Assembly (NCBI GenBank): GCA_950295325.1
Contig: OX485803.1
Location: 70,449,554-70,513,553, forward strand
Source: Polytrichum commune
Lineage: Eukaryota > Streptophyta > Polytrichopsida > Polytrichales > Polytrichaceae
Reading direction: 5' to 3'
Length of the DNA stretch: 64,000 nucleotides
Positions 24,831 to 38,536 of this stretch are shown in pieces. Under the pieces are notes generated by a model. That model searched no databases. It had not been told where the DNA came from and was given only the letters and a program-made list of their open reading frames with translations. How positions within the stretch are numbered: the stretch's first letter is position 1; every line of letters begins with the position of its first letter. A program made the translations under genes and the position numbers.

Positions 24831-27004
24831 TACATTGTTTATGCATTATCTTCAAGGGTGTGCAAGTGTGTGTTGCATGCTTGCCAAGTGCCATATAACA
24901 CCCTCTCTGGTTGCCACCCAGGAATTGCAAGACAATTAATAAGGGTGGATGCTGAATAGTGTGGGCCACACTAAATCAAATGTTTCAGTGCCAAATTTTA
25001 TTTTATTTTATTTATTTTTTGCGCATATGCTGTTGGTGGGAAGCCTCAAGCAACAGTTGCAAGGCGATAATCTACCATTAGTTGGAGTTGGAGATTTGAT
25101 CTCCTCATCTAGGAAATACTAGGATCTGACACCAATTCATGGCCCGGCCGCTCACAAACTATTCACACTAACTTCTGTATTTAGTGTCACCAATTCAATG
25201 TATCTTGCTCAACATCAATTGCAAAACCAGCCATGTAGTCTCACCAAATTAAATGTATACCTAATTTGGGCAATATCGATTTACGATGTTGCCATTATTG
25301 TCAATTACGAAGTGATTTTTCATCCAGATTTAAATCATCCATGACAATATTTCAGTATAGAAATGTTAGGATGCGAAGTATACCAAACTTTGTTTCAATG
25401 AACAGGATGGATTTTTATCTCAAATTTCAATCATCCATGACAGTACTTGTGAACTCATTCATAAGAAGTGTTACAAGAAAAGCTACCACAATGACATAAA
25501 ATGCCATATGACACTAAATACAATATTTAGCGTACCATATCATAGAAGGCACATTTGTTTTAAAACGAATTGTGACAATGTGTGACTACATATTGAGCCT
25601 TTCCATTGCCAATCGAAAAGTAAGTGGAAATATGACCTTAGATGAGCTAGAAATTTCTAAGTCACACAAGTATGAATAGGCTAGTGTCTTGAGATACTAG
25701 AAAATGGAGATAGAAAGGACTATAGTCTGATAAAAACATACAAGCTTCTAGCAATCCACACATATTAATTGAGCAGTATATAGGCTGACAATTGTTGGGC
25801 GTTTTCCCTCTCTCAGTGAGCCAGTTTTAAGCGATCTAGAAACTGTGGTAACCTTCCCCATTTTGAAAAGCCTCAGTCTCTAGAAGAGCAATTAGATTTC
25901 TTGGTCTCTAATTACGAATGTGTGATTTCCAAAATGTAAGACCATTCACTGACGGTGTGAGTATTTCCAGATTTGTGTTCATTCTCCGAATTGCATTGCA
26001 ATTGTGATTTGACTCTTTAGGCTCTGCAGGAGTGATTCCTTAGCTTGGCCCCAATAAACAAATCTCCTTGCATGTCTAGATTTTGTTGAAATTCCAATTC
26101 AGGTGGTGGTCTTTAATTACGATGAGGAATTGATACGGGTACTGAAGTGTGTCAAGACTACAGCCTGAGTGATATTACTTGGTGATTCGGGGGACTGGAT
26201 CGAAGCCTCTTATCCTAAACTCTGAGAGCTTAATCTCATTTATGATCTGGTACCCTAGGTTGGTAAGGAGTGATAAATGAATTCCTAGCTTTGAATGCTA
26301 ACTTAGTGTTGGCTCTGGATGTTGAAATCCTGTCACGAACATAATTCAGGCTATGGGCTTATTGAAAGCCGAAATCATCGTATGCTTAAATAAACTAAGA
26401 TGATCTGTAGGTAGCAAATTAATAACCTGAGAGATTAATTGTTATTGAAAGAGCAAGGAATGCCAGAGAGCTTGTGCTGGGTTTGTGGAGTTGCTTGGGA
26501 TGTTGAGTGATTTAGGGGTCGTCATTGAATTTTACCTTGCATGTATATATGGATACTGTGTAACTTGTGAAATGCGTAAGGGGGATCAAGTAAGCTTAAA
26601 TGGCTGGAGTCTTTCAGTTGACTATGATCTCTGGCCCATATCACAATCTCGTTGGGAATGTAAGTTAAGTTAGCTGTACCACTGTCGAGATCCATTATGT
26701 AAGATGTTGGATCATGACAGAAGCATGTGGAAGTGAGAGTGACCAGAAGAAAAATCGGGAAACTAACTTACTGTTGTGAATATTCGGGTCTTCTGAGAAT
26801 TGATTTTGTATGAATGGACGGTGCATGTCCCTGAGAGATTAAACAGACTGAGATTGTGTCTAGAGAGTTTGAGTGAGTGTAGGAGATCAGTAGGACTGGG
26901 TTGTCAGTTGAGTATGGAAGTTGAAGAGGCCATAGACTTTCATAACCATGACATTCTTGAATTCTCTACGTTACCAACTGTTGGTAGGTTGGTAGTCAAA
27001 AAGG
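24831..27004. other. No intact gene; possible decayed copia sequence at right
   Basis: No family recognised. The right-hand end leads directly into the copia RNase H remnant and may be its degenerate upstream part. Confidence 0.45.
25085..25175 (-). repeat. tRNA-like dispersed repeat
   Basis: Shares AATACTAGGAT, TGACACCAATTC and GATTTGATCTC-type text with 23455-23560. On the minus strand GAGATCAAATCTCC resembles a degenerate B box. A short SINE relic is possible. Confidence 0.35.
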
Positions 27005-27345
27005 TTACCCATTGCATGAAGGAGGCCATTTGATTAAGGCAACTTTTGGCGGATGTGGGATTCGTGCAAGAAGGAGCAACATCAAGAATGTATAGCATTT
27101 GCAAAGAATCCTATGCATCATTAGTGTATCAAAAACATCGATGTATAACCTTCTTTCATTCGGAAAAAAAAAAAATGGTAGAAATAGGTCTGAAGTATTA
27201 TCCAATGAAGGACGTGATAGCGGATGTGCTTACAAAAACACTTGCAAAAGATAGGCATCAAGGACTAACTAGGACAAAGGGATTACAAGCCTTTGACTAC
27301 TCGCAAAGTGAGAATGTTGAAGGTAGAGCATTAGATTGCTTGTAG
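27005..27345 (+). pseudogene. Ty1/copia RNase H remnant
   Basis: Reads CMKEAI*LRQLLADVGFVQEGA, then KHRCITFFHSEKK and EIGLKYYPMKDVIADVLTKTLAKDRH, the characteristic C-terminal part of Ty1/copia RNase H. The TGA at 27031 sits where Trp is conserved, and the catalytic block between is degraded. The tail QSENVEG resembles the end of copia polyproteins, so 27345-27600 may include a decayed 3' LTR. It is an isolated fragment; upstream pol text was not recognised. Confidence 0.85.
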
Positions 27346-28019
27346 TAAAGGTTAGAGTTATACAAGTAAATAAGGTTTGAATAAACCCATATGGTTTGTA
27401 GGATTGTGGGAGTTGACATATCTCATATGCATTGTATGAGCCAAGGAGGGAAAATACAATAAAGAGCAAGGTAAAGGGTGGAGATGATCCATCGCACTGT
27501 AAGCATTGTTCATATGCCTTTGTGTATGTATATTTGCTAGTGCAATATGATCTCTAGTTCTATTGTGCTTCAATACCTGACACTTTGAGACCTCTAGACA
27601 TCTAAGTTAGGCCCTTTGCAAATAGTGTATGTACTAAATACCATAAATGATATAGTGATATTGAAAACGCATCTAAAGTATGTGGGTATTGATCACATTT
27701 ATGTCTTGAAATTTACATTATAGTAATAAATATCATTGGCATATAGCTAGTCCGGCACACTTATTCCAAATAGTTAATTGTTTACCAAAATTCAAACCAA
27801 CACTCTAAATAATAATATAAAACGTTCCAACACTTGTTTTATGAAATTCTAATCAATTTTGCGTTGTTCACCAATACCCAAGCAATAAGTAGTAGATGTA
27901 CACAATGCTCATTGAACCAATTGTAAGATTTAGGAGAAAAGCCCTCCACTTTTGCAACCCATGTGGAATATACAAACTTGACAATCGAACTCCGGGTAGT
28001 CCTCTTCTATGTATTTGCT

Positions 28020-28500
28020 TCAATTTTTTGTATAACAACTTAAAAGAAAAACATTCTTGTTGGAGGTGGTACTATATTTGATCGTCTAAGTTTTCTTATA
28101 CGAGAACAACTCCCAAAAACATTTTCTTCTTTGCACAATCAAGCTTTGAAAGTCTTTTCATAACACATTTTCTCTTGGAACCTCCTACACCCTTGAAAAA
28201 GCATGTTGAAGTTTGTTCGTATCTTTTGCATAACAACTTCAAACCATAATTTTTTTGGTTGAAGGTGGCACTATGTGTGATTGTGCAAGTTCGCTTAGTT
28301 GAAAACAACTACAAAGTGAATGTTAGCATCTACACATTGAAGCTTCAAAAATCTATTCATACTACATTTTTTCCCTCAAACCTCCTTACCTCTTGAACAT
28401 GCTTGCTGAAACTTGTTCATATCTTGTCCACAAAATTTTCAAATAAATGATTTATTTTTGGAGGTGTTACTTTCTTAGTGGGACGAACTCCAAATAAGTG
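28020..28500. repeat. Tandem array of about 200-bp units
   Basis: Three imperfect units, marked by TATAACAACTTAAAAG near 28031, CATAACAACTTCAAACC near 28230 and CACAAAATTTTCAAATAA near 28430. Each is followed by a GGAGGTG(G/T)-type word and AACAACT or GAACTCC. No coding frame. Confidence 0.8.
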
Positions 28501-29142
28501 TGTCTTCTATGTGGAATCGAGGCCCATCAAATAAATGAGGACATAGACCAAGTTCTTAGTACATAATCTTGTAATTTCTTGTTATCCCATATTATTTGCG
28601 ATGACTTAGAATGGCCTTGAATATAATGTCAATTCCTTCCCATCCTAAAGTGTACCCTACAATGAACTATCAACACTACATAGTCTTGTGTAGAGTGAGG
28701 ATTTACCATATTTCACAATTGTGTAAGGTAAGTAAAAATAACTCTAACAAGAATGCCTATGTCTCCCAAAATAATCCATTTTTTATCTTTAGAATTGTTT
28801 TGTGCTAGACTAGATTTCCGACAACAGTATGCAATGAAACTTCAACAAAAATCATATTAAAATTTGGGCTTCCCTTTATTTAATTACGGTTATTGAAATC
28901 GTCTGTGTATTGATTCCTTAAATGATGATAGGTCCCTCTCACTTCTATTGAGTATTGAGTGTAGAATAGTTCATAAAACTTGAAGACACAATCCAATCTC
29001 TTTTAACATGTGTCTTTAGATATATTTTTCTTGGACCTGGACCTAACCACACACAACATTCAATTACATATATAGGCAATTAAGAAAAAGTAAGTGAAAA
29101 AACACCCTATGATTTGTGCATCCTTAAAATGATCGCTTGTTA

Positions 29143-29305
29143 TGCCATTCTGGTCATAACATTATTCACATCCATTACAATGTTATGTGGGACTGACAAT
29201 ATTCCAAAAGATATTCCCCACATTCAAACGGAATGTGGGAATATTCCACAAAACACTGTCAGTCCCACAAAACATTGTTATGGATCTGAATAATGTTACG
29301 ATGCC
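29143..29305. mobile_element. Palindromic foldback element
   Basis: About 163 bp with arms of about 75 bp: GTCATAACATTATTCA, CCATTACAATGTTATG, TGGGACTGACAATATTCC pair with GGAATATTCC, CTGTCAGTCCCACA, ACATTGTTATGG, TGAATAATGTTAC. No coding sequence. Confidence 0.85.
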
Positions 29306-29660
29306 ATTTGGGTGGATGTTCATTTCAACAACCATGCACTAAGCCATACAATAGTACGTATTAGACAGCCTTCGTTAATTAGTCAATAACTTTCCTAACC
29401 TTGGACACTTGTGGACACGGGTTTCAATATGGTGGGAGTGTGTGGTGTGGCCAAGTGCTAAGTATTGGGAACTCCTCACCCTAAACTGGCCCATTTGGAG
29501 TCCATGTGGAATAAGTTAATGGGCACAAAATGGAGCCACATAAGCAGTAATGGAGGCCATCGCCCTAGCTCCAAGCTTATCCCAACACTGTATGTGGCCC
29601 TCCACTCAAAATGTGTGTGTGTGTGTGTATTTTCCATCAACACAAGGCCTTCTGCCCGCC

Positions 29661-30159
29661 CACGGGTAGATCACTTAGTGCATTTTAAAAATGACGTGCG
29701 GCATAATATAGAGAGGATTAAAATCATTTGAAATAAAAATTATAAAGGAATTCCAAATAATGAAGGGGCCATTAAATGTAGACAATCCCATTATAAGTAA
29801 GTTAGATGGACATAAAATGTGGGCCATTATTTTTTTGTAAAATTAATATAGGGGCTGAAGATAAGGATCCTAGAAGGTATGTTTAATATGGTATGTAAAT
29901 GGGTTTAGGACTCACGGGGATGGATGATAATTGGGATTTCCGTCTGTCCAAAATTACTTAAAAGGAATATAGAGTACAAAAAATTGCAGTGACTTGGACA
30001 ATATAAGTAATGAAAGGGTGCAAACAAATGGGCCATTTTTGAAATTTAAGTAATTACAGGGAGGCTTTAATTCAACCCTTGAAGGTAAATAGCCCCAAAA
30101 CAAAAAAAAACCCCAGCCGCACGTGGTGCACAAAAATGCCTTAGAGTGATCTACCCGTG
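29661..30159. mobile_element. hAT-like MITE, subfamily 1, copy 1
   Basis: 499 bp. Inverted ends CACGGGTAGATCACT and AGTGATCTACCCGTG, flanked by a perfect 8-bp duplication TGCCCGCC (29653-29660 and 30160-30167). The 8-bp duplication points to hAT. It is close to identical to 40354-40852. No coding capacity. Confidence 0.92.
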
Positions 30160-30644
30160 TGCCCGCCTATATCCTGAACGGTTCATGTCAAGGTTCCGGT
30201 ATTTGATTAAGACCAAGAGTTTGTGGTTCACGGTAAAAGAATATAATTGGCACTTAGATGTGTCTTATCTTGGAGAGCATGGACACCCCTAGTTTGAAGC
30301 GGAAATGTAACGTTTCGAGGCTACACTATACATATGAATTTAGGGTCGCTCACAATATTTATTATTTACCCATATAACTGATCTTGCAATCATTGAGCGG
30401 CAACTAGAGGAAGTTGCATGGGACATTTGCTGCTGAAAAGAATTATCCATAGATACAATTCTAATCAACATGAATCATCAATGGTAATGCCACACTACAC
30501 CAAATAGATAGCGTAGTAGTGGGTCCTAGTTTTGATTTGCTTCAAGTTTGAGGGTTGGGATACCTTGACATCCCCCCTCCCCTGCAGGTGAAGGAAAAAA
30601 GAAAAGAAAAAGGCCAATGTTCATGCACCCACATTGAATGGGTT

Positions 30645-30728
30645 GGGGCAAACCAACCCGTACACTAATTCCTTGGAGGCAAGGGTTTAGGCATCCAACA
30701 AGGAACAAGTGTGTGGGTTGGTTCGCCT
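30645..30728. mobile_element. Foldback element, copy 2
   Basis: The same palindrome as 2185-2267 in the opposite orientation, with arms ACCAACCCGTACACT and GTGTGTGGGTTGGTTCGCC. Confidence 0.85.
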
Positions 30729-32846
30729 GAATCCTTTAAATGTAGGTTTATTTTCTTTGTATTGATCATGGTTAACCTTCAATCACTTACCATATTATAA
30801 AGAAAGAAAGGTGGACATAAAATTTTGGGACAATGCTCTAGAAGGTCATTGTACACTCGATAAGTGAGACGCCTCACTTATCCATAAGATGTGATAGCTT
30901 TTCTTTGTCTGTGGCCTTTCATGTATGTGACCCTAAAACACATTCTCTTGATTGTTACCAAAGCATAACCCTTGTACATTTACATCTCAAAATGAACTTA
31001 TGAGCCACATTATGAATTTGATTGACTACGATTAGGTGTTCATATTAAGCTCACATACCATCAACACCATTTTGTCTACATTCGACACTAATTAAAATGT
31101 TACAAATTCTTTGTCAGATTTAACTATAAATATTGTACGGAGGTTATGGTAGTTCTACACTCCTAGAATCATGTCATATCTTATTGGATTACATGTGGTA
31201 TTCATATTGATTGAATGTCATTAAATGTAATCTTTTGATTTATAAGATGTCTCGTTATGATATTTACTATCAAATTAGTCTCCATAATTAGAAAAAATTA
31301 GTGCAACTCTTGTACCCCCTTCCCACTTGACTTTAGCTAAGACTTTAAGTTGGTTCTAATTAACAACCCGGCCTTCACACCATCGACATTATCTAGTGCC
31401 GAGCCTAGTTGGCAAATGATGTGGCATGGCTTACAAGTGGAGGTTTCAAGCCTCCAACACCAATAATAAGATAGATGAGTAGTGAAGGCATTTGGGGATG
31501 GGACAAAAACTACCCAACATGTCATTGCTTGGTAGATAAAACAATGAACATGTGTGAAAGCTACTTAACTAAGACCTACTTGAAAATCTCCGGAGCAAGT
31601 TCTTGTAGATGCATTGGGATAGTCAGATGCCTCTGCTATAAGCGAGGGAACTTTACCCAGTTTTTAGGAAATACCTTTGGTTATTTGGTAAAGTCAAGTA
31701 GGAAGGGTACACGGGTTTTTGAATGTGAACTACAAAGGTAGGAGTTAGAGCTGGAGTTGTTGGTGGGTTTGTAGCGGCTTTATGTAGGCAAACCCATCGA
31801 AAATGGGAACCCACATGGTAGGAGGGAGCCAACCGGCCCATAGAGCTCCTCATTCTTGTGAGATATTCCTCCAACCTATGAGTTCACATGATATTCTTTG
31901 TGTCGGCAATTTTCCTTCACTAGCGTCAAACCATGGTGATCTTGTGGAAGGTGTTGCAACAAATATTTTCCTCCTCTTGTGGTTCGGAGCCATTGATTGC
32001 TTGTGTGGTAGAAGCGACGAGGGCATGGCACATATTGCCACAATGTAGTGCAATGCTCAATAATGAAGTCTTCAACACCAGTCAAATGCCATTTTGGCCA
32101 TTAAAAAAGTTTTTTGTTTTTGTTTTTTTTGGGCACTTCACAAAAATGTGCTCTGCAAAATTCTCACCCTTCACAGTGAAGGTCTCTCCAAAAATTGCCT
32201 GCCACAAAATACAACGCTTGCAATTTGCAAATAGAAAAACATACCTGGACTCCAATCTTGGCACTCTAGTAGACACGTCCAAATTCCAACAACCCCTGCA
32301 ATTTCGACTCTGCAACTTTGACTCGGCACTGACTGCAACTTCGGCGTGGCAGCCACAATATTATGTGAAAGTGGATTTTCCAAACAAAATTAGGTGAAGA
32401 GTGAGTGTTGAAGTCGATTGAAACTTGAAACATTGGTTACATTGATGTGAGTGTCATTATGCAGTCTTCCGGTGGAAAATATGAATTGGGCTAGAAATTT
32501 TGACACTTCGAAATCAGCCAAAAACCGGAGAACTTTGCCTTTGGAGTTGGATGATGATTACGTGCATTATGTAGGGAGTCTAATGATTTTCATGCATCAT
32601 TTTATTGCATGTACTTCTTCAATATAGTGAGACATCATATTATTTTCATAGCCAATATCAAGTTTAGGGTTTACGGTGAAGTGTTGCAAACAAGTTTGAA
32701 AGTTTGAGTGAAGTGTGATTATTTTGAAGCCCTTTGCATGGAAATGCATGTGCACACTTCAAACTTGAACATCCCCACCCTATAACAGGCTTTCGGGTTA
32801 CTGTGGATGCCCATTTCAAGATAGGGTGTAGTATCTGGTGGAGTTA
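30729..32846. other. No gene recognised
   Basis: Includes an open frame of 154 codons (31933-32397, plus) with no recognisable domain; I see no support for it as a gene. Confidence 0.5.
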
Positions 32847-33517
32847 TCCTAACCTATGTTTGAGGAAATTCGACGGCTAGTTCATTATCAGCCGATGGAT
32901 TTCCCCTCATGGCCGGTCCAAATTTCCAACCATCGGATGGCAATCCGACTGTAATTTCAATCCTCCGGCAATTAGTCGATGGACCAAAAAATGTCCCGGA
33001 AATGTAGCCGATTCTTCTTGTGAGTTACTGGATTTCAGCCGGAAGCATCAAGAGCGTTATTTGTCTGGGGCATCTGATGATGCACTTGAGGAAGTACCCT
33101 AAACCTTAAACTTTTTGAATAATGCAACCTTTCCATGACCAAATCCAATTGCTTCTATGAAGAATTGGGGGACCCTTGGCCTTCAAGCGGTGAAGGCATT
33201 GCTAGGTTCAATTCCTGTCAAGGATATTAACTCTTCAAATTTAAAGTTTTGAACATGCCTTTCTTTTCACTTATTCAAGCTTTTGTACTAAGAAATGATT
33301 TCTAATAACTTTTCATACATTTTTTAAACAATTAGTGCCGATATGAATTCCATTTAATCGGATATTGGCCAATGAAAATATGAAAATATAGGCAATTGGC
33401 CGATTGATTTTACAAAAGACCGGCTCTTGCTGATGTAAATTGGAAAAAATCCGACCCTTCGTAGCAACTACCGGCAATTAGCCACTAAGGCTTCAAAAAC
33501 TTCCCGAACTCTGATCC
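32847..33517 (-). mobile_element. 670-bp dispersed element, copy 2 (inverted)
   Basis: Inverted partner of 20954-21625, about 11.2 kb away. In this orientation GGTTCAATTCC near 33211 resembles a B box, and GGCCTTCAAGCGGTGAAGGC lies just upstream. Flanks outside the similarity differ from copy 1. Confidence 0.85.
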
Positions 33518-33860
33518 TAAGGTATAGATCCCCAAAAATAACCCTACACTCTGACCAACAAAAACCCTAAAACTTAGATATCAATTACAAAAATGCACAC
33601 AATCTAAACATGAAATATTGTGGGAACCTAAAGTTGAATTTGTGTTACACAAGTCAAACATATTTACAAAATTCTTAACTTTATTTAGACAACATCCAAA
33701 TAAGTGAGGCTAGAATGTCCATGGAGGAGAGGGAGTTATCACATAGACAATTTCTCTCATCCATCAAACATAAAAAGTTGACACCCTATAGATTTGTGGC
33801 TGGTTCATCTCAAATGACTTGTACTAAACTAATTCGGGATCTTTAAAGGTACATTGGTTA

Positions 33861-34045
33861 TCCCAATTAGTGTGTGTTATTATTTGGAGTTACATAATGC
33901 TATAATTATTTAATGAGAATGTAATATTTTACTGAACAAAGTCATTTATGTCCAACCTATTGAACTTTCATCAGTATAAATTGAACTCCTGAATAAGACA
34001 TTATTGTAGTGTATAAGTCCGAATAGTAACATGCACTAATTGGGA
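33861..34045. mobile_element. Short TIR MITE, copy 2
   Basis: 185 bp with ends TCCCAATTAGTGTGTGTTA and TAACATGCACTAATTGGGA, flanked by TA on both sides, suggesting a mariner/Stowaway-like MITE. Confidence 0.75.
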
Positions 34046-37000
34046 TAATCAATGTAGTTGTGGTGTCAAACTAAAAAGAATAACTTCCGGGCTGCATTCT
34101 ATTCCAAGAATTTTATGTTTGGTGAATGAGAGATACAATCTCCATAGGCAAACCTCGGAGGAGTCACTAGCAAATATCATAAAAGCAACGTGTGATAAAA
34201 AAAAGTAGGGTTTAATATATTCATTGTGGATAAATTTTGCAAAAAACGTATATATAATATAGGGGGTTTTAAAATAATATAACATGTTTACATGTAAAAC
34301 ACCATCAGATATAATGGTCTCTTTTATCTAGTCATCACATATAAAATAATGTGGAAACAATTACTAGGAGTGGCGGGTCTAGGGTAAGGTTTGTGCTAGT
34401 GGATGAAAAGAAGTAATTTTCTATTGAAAAAGCTTGGATGGATGACTTTGCGGGCTGGTTGGCTTGAAGGTTACTGAACCAACGTATCCAATGTGGAGTT
34501 AATGTTCTCTACCTACATGCCGGGAGGGAAAATTTCAGCGTGTTATTTGAATTGCAATCTTCTTTCCAATTTTCTTTGGTAGTATAAGTAAAATAGGATA
34601 TTTTTGAATGATACCCCCCAAAAATCATAATTATTGATAGGGTGTATTGAAATACAAGCATTTAACTTTATTTTGAAAAGTACCATACCTTATAATCTTT
34701 TCTATAAGGTAAATAGCCCCCCGATAAATAAGTCTTGAGCGCCCGTGTATGCATTAATATAAGAGGGAGTGACCTCCCCACGAGGCAAACTATACATCTA
34801 TCCCGGTGGGGGATGGGTACCAGTTTGTATGTTTGACAAATTTCATTTGACGTTCAACTTCAAATCCAAAGTGTCACGTGACATTTTCAAAAAACAAAAA
34901 TGATTGTCAATTGACATATACATTTTATTTTGAAATGTCATGTCAATTTTGGGTTACATAATATTTTAGAAAAACTAATATCTTGAATAATCAAAATACA
35001 ATCTTGATTTGTAACAAAAAAAAACTATCAATTGAACGTAAGCATCCTTCGGTCTCACATGTTTCTCCGAATGTTGAAGATGGTAGCCCAATCCATTGCA
35101 TCCACTTCAAGCCCACAAAGAGAGACCCACATAAGAGCATCAAGGGTCTTCAAGTTCAACCTATTGCGCAAGTGGCTTTTGATTGCATTTTTTTGGAAAA
35201 TCCTCTCTCACAAATAACTATACTTGGTGGAATGAGTATAATTTTCTGCCAAAGTTGCATAAGTTTAGGCCAATTTGTGTGCCATGAACAACTCTTTGCA
35301 CATAAGATGCATCCAATTATTATGCATTGTTGTAGTTCATTGGGCCCATCAGTTGCCAATGCATGAATAATACAATGTCATGTATTGGTTTCATAACTCA
35401 AATGAAGATATCATGTAGATTCTCTCAAGAATTTTCCCAAATTCTTGCTTGTGTGACCAAACATAGGTCCAATCCTGGATTAAAAATGACGTGATAAAAT
35501 TGAAATAGTGATATCAATGGTTGCACTGATAGTTGTGATATCAACCATATCATAATAAAATTTGATATTCAATTTATTCAACTCTTGTAAAAAATTCACA
35601 AGCAAGTTCAAGTAAACATGGATTGTGCATTGTGCATTGTACATTGTACATTAAACTCAATTTGAAGGGCATTTGTACACTATGCAAAATCTACCTCAAA
35701 TCATCCTAGTGTCAAGCCGAGGCGCCTCAGAAGTAACCCAATATTAAACCAGCCAAAGCATCACTCTTTGAGATCTGTTGGGGCAAATTGTTAATTTACA
35801 TACCTGCACAAAACATCGTAGAAATACATGCGCAAGAGACCAAAAACAATGGTCTTGTTGGCCTTGTACTTGGCCTCCACCACAACTTTGATTCCCGTTT
35901 CGATTGTTGAGCCTTCCCGGTTACCAAAGAAATTACAAGAACAAGGCTAAACTTAAGTATGTAAGTGAGCATAAGAAATTCTCGTACTGTCATGGGTTAT
36001 GTTTTCCAGATACTTGAACTGCAGTTCATAGTACTTAAGTTTCCTAGTAATACGTGTCATTTCAATTTCTAGCATGTCATATGACGTGTGTATTTTTTCT
36101 TCACAAGTCACAGTTTGTTAAGGTAGAAATACCATAAGCAGTTAATCACCCTCTAGCCATGCACTAGACCGTTGTCATAATGGTGAAGTGCCATTTCTGA
36201 AGCGGATCATGGCTCAGCGGCAACTTCAATGCGTGTGCACTTAGTGTAGCCAATGGGAGTCAAGTGTTAATGTACTCATGAGGTAACCGATTTAGGCGAT
36301 GTTCTGTATGGAAACGCGGAGTACCGTGTTCGGTGTAGGGAGAATCTAGTAAACTTGTAGGGGGTTGGACAAACTTTCCACTTTAAAAAATTGTGGAAAT
36401 TTTTTTGTACAAGGCAAAAAAATATGAAACAACTTGCATTCTTCATGAATCCTTCTCGTCTATCTTGTAAAATTATCTCATGATTGTCAGACCAGATCTT
36501 CAATGCGATAAAATCACCTTGTTTTCTCAGGTTATGGTATTTCTACCTTACAACTTCTAAATTGTACGTGTCAATTGACGTGTGTTGTTTTTTCTTTCTT
36601 TCTGGGTGTCAAAAGTGGGAAACTTGCAAAAACTTTGTCAAACATACACGGTGGTGGGTACAGCTTATTTATAGGGATGAAAAGTAAAGGGACTCAAGTG
36701 CCCTTTATGAGGACTCGTGTTGCTGTAAGAGTTAGGGGCAGCTTTACATGCCTTCCTTGCAAGTTCAAATGTACCTTCCCTGTCCCTTGATGCCCAGGCT
36801 CCCAAGGTGCAGGAGCCGAAAAGACCCCCACCCAATGCTACTAGCTACTGCAGCCTCCTTGCATAGAGTACGAATCATGGGCTTACTTATTAGTAGGCCC
36901 ACCTCAAACACACATGAGTCAAGAGCTGTGACCATAACCTTTGTGAGAGCCCAAAAGAACGTGTCCAAACGCCGTCCCAACACACTCCCCAAACTCATGT

Positions 37001-37079
37001 CGTGTGGTCACGGGCCCTCAACCAAGTGCTATTTCAGTGAATTTTTGTTCATTCGGGGTTCTCACACATGATAAAGTAT
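34046..37079. other. No gene recognised
   Basis: AT-rich. A 127-codon frame at 34983-35366 matches nothing I know. GGTAGAAATACCATAA near 36122 reappears inverted near 36533 (TTATGGTATTTCTACC), so a roughly 400-bp element with inverted ends is possible. Confidence 0.45.
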
Positions 37080-37385
37080 GATGACTCAATGGTCGTGAGA
37101 TTTTGGAGTGCCATGGTCTCCTGATTTTGTGTTAGGCCTAGCCTACTCCAAGAGGGTGGTTTTTGGTATTAGTCCAAGTGACCATGAATCATGATCCATT
37201 TGATGTTGTGTAGGAGTCGATGTAGACTTTACATCCATCTTGCATTCACGTACTCTGTTGGTCCTTCCAGCGTAGTGTGAAGCGAACTTGGACAAGCTCC
37301 GCCTTTTCCTCCAATGGGAGTGCTTGAGGTGCAATGGTAACGGGTCCTCAATCTCGTGTGTGAAGTGGCCCTTATGCTCATCTAG
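37080..37385 (-). repeat. GGGCCACTTCACAC-family element
   Basis: Left part has the hairpin-like TTTGTGTTAGGCC...CCAAGAGGG, right end CGTGTGTGAAGTGGCCCTTA, the reverse of the layout at 10734. Confidence 0.65.
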
Positions 37386-38536
37386 ACCTTCCACAATCCA
37401 AATACTACACTAAATAGGGTCATTAGTGTGACTAACACTAATTGCTCTAATCTATATCATATAGATATTTATATGCTTTAAATATCTATGAATTTTAAAA
37501 AACTATGATAGTAACTGTAATATTGAATCTGAATTACTAAAAAAAAATGTTGTGAATAAGTAAGAAGACACATTCACACAATTCCACGTGTTTCCACTCG
37601 TCATGAAGTGTGATTTATCTCAGTAACTTCAAACTGCAAGTCAACACAATAACTCACTCTATCAAAAAAATAACACTAATGGCACTATTTGATTAAGGCA
37701 AATAGTATTGTGGGTGCACGCCATTTACCAACTCACAATCTGTGATATGAAGAGAAAGATAGGAAATTATCGTGTTTCAACATACTTCTCATTCATCTAG
37801 CAAAAGGGTTCAAGAATAATATCATAACATCACTCAACACTAAGATGTTGCACCATGTGCCGGGAATTTTGAGAGCATAGTGCCCCCTTGTATGTAGGGG
37901 TCCCTTGCAAAATGAACAGTGTTCAACCTAAATATTGTTCATTATGACACATTGAATCTATAATTGGTCTTAATTGAGCTTGGTGTCACTGGGATTTAAT
38001 TTTTTGGTGTCAGCTTTTCATATGCAATAAAGTATATGATGGGGTTGCTCCTAGGGGCCTTAGTGGCAAATTGCATTAGGACAACATGTAAGAACCATGA
38101 TTACAACTAATAGCGCTAGGAAACATGGCAACATGATTTAAACTAACATCACCATGGCAACACCCTAGGGCCTATCCTGCCGCTCCCATTCTTTCCCCCC
38201 ATTTTAAGAAAGGTACAGAGGGGTCCATCTTAGAATGTTATGATATGATATGGAGATTATTTTGCTTAAATTTAATTGATATGGCATTGGAATTAACTTC
38301 AAAGACCTCAAATTAGTCTAGTTGTACACATTTAAGAGGAATCAACCATAAACTTATAGAGGGTTGAGCTTTTCACATGGACGGATGAGAGGCACACTCA
38401 TTTGCAACAATTCCCTCTCAGCCTTGTCCAAAATTGAGGATTATTGAGTGTCGAATCTTGACACATAGTTGTAGTGACTTTGCAACTCCGTCGGCCGTCA
38501 ACTACCATTAAAGGGAATGGTGGGGGCATTTTGTTG

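Noticed and set aside
20954-33517. A giant Mutator-like transposon with 670-bp terminal inverted repeats
   Set aside because: No transposase inside, no 9-bp target duplication outside, and similarity at each copy ends with its own short inverted repeat, so two separate insertions are more likely. Kept as a finding only because it is testable.
34983-35366. A 127-codon plus-strand open frame as a gene
   Set aside because: No family resemblance, overlapping frames on both strands of similar length, AT-rich surroundings.
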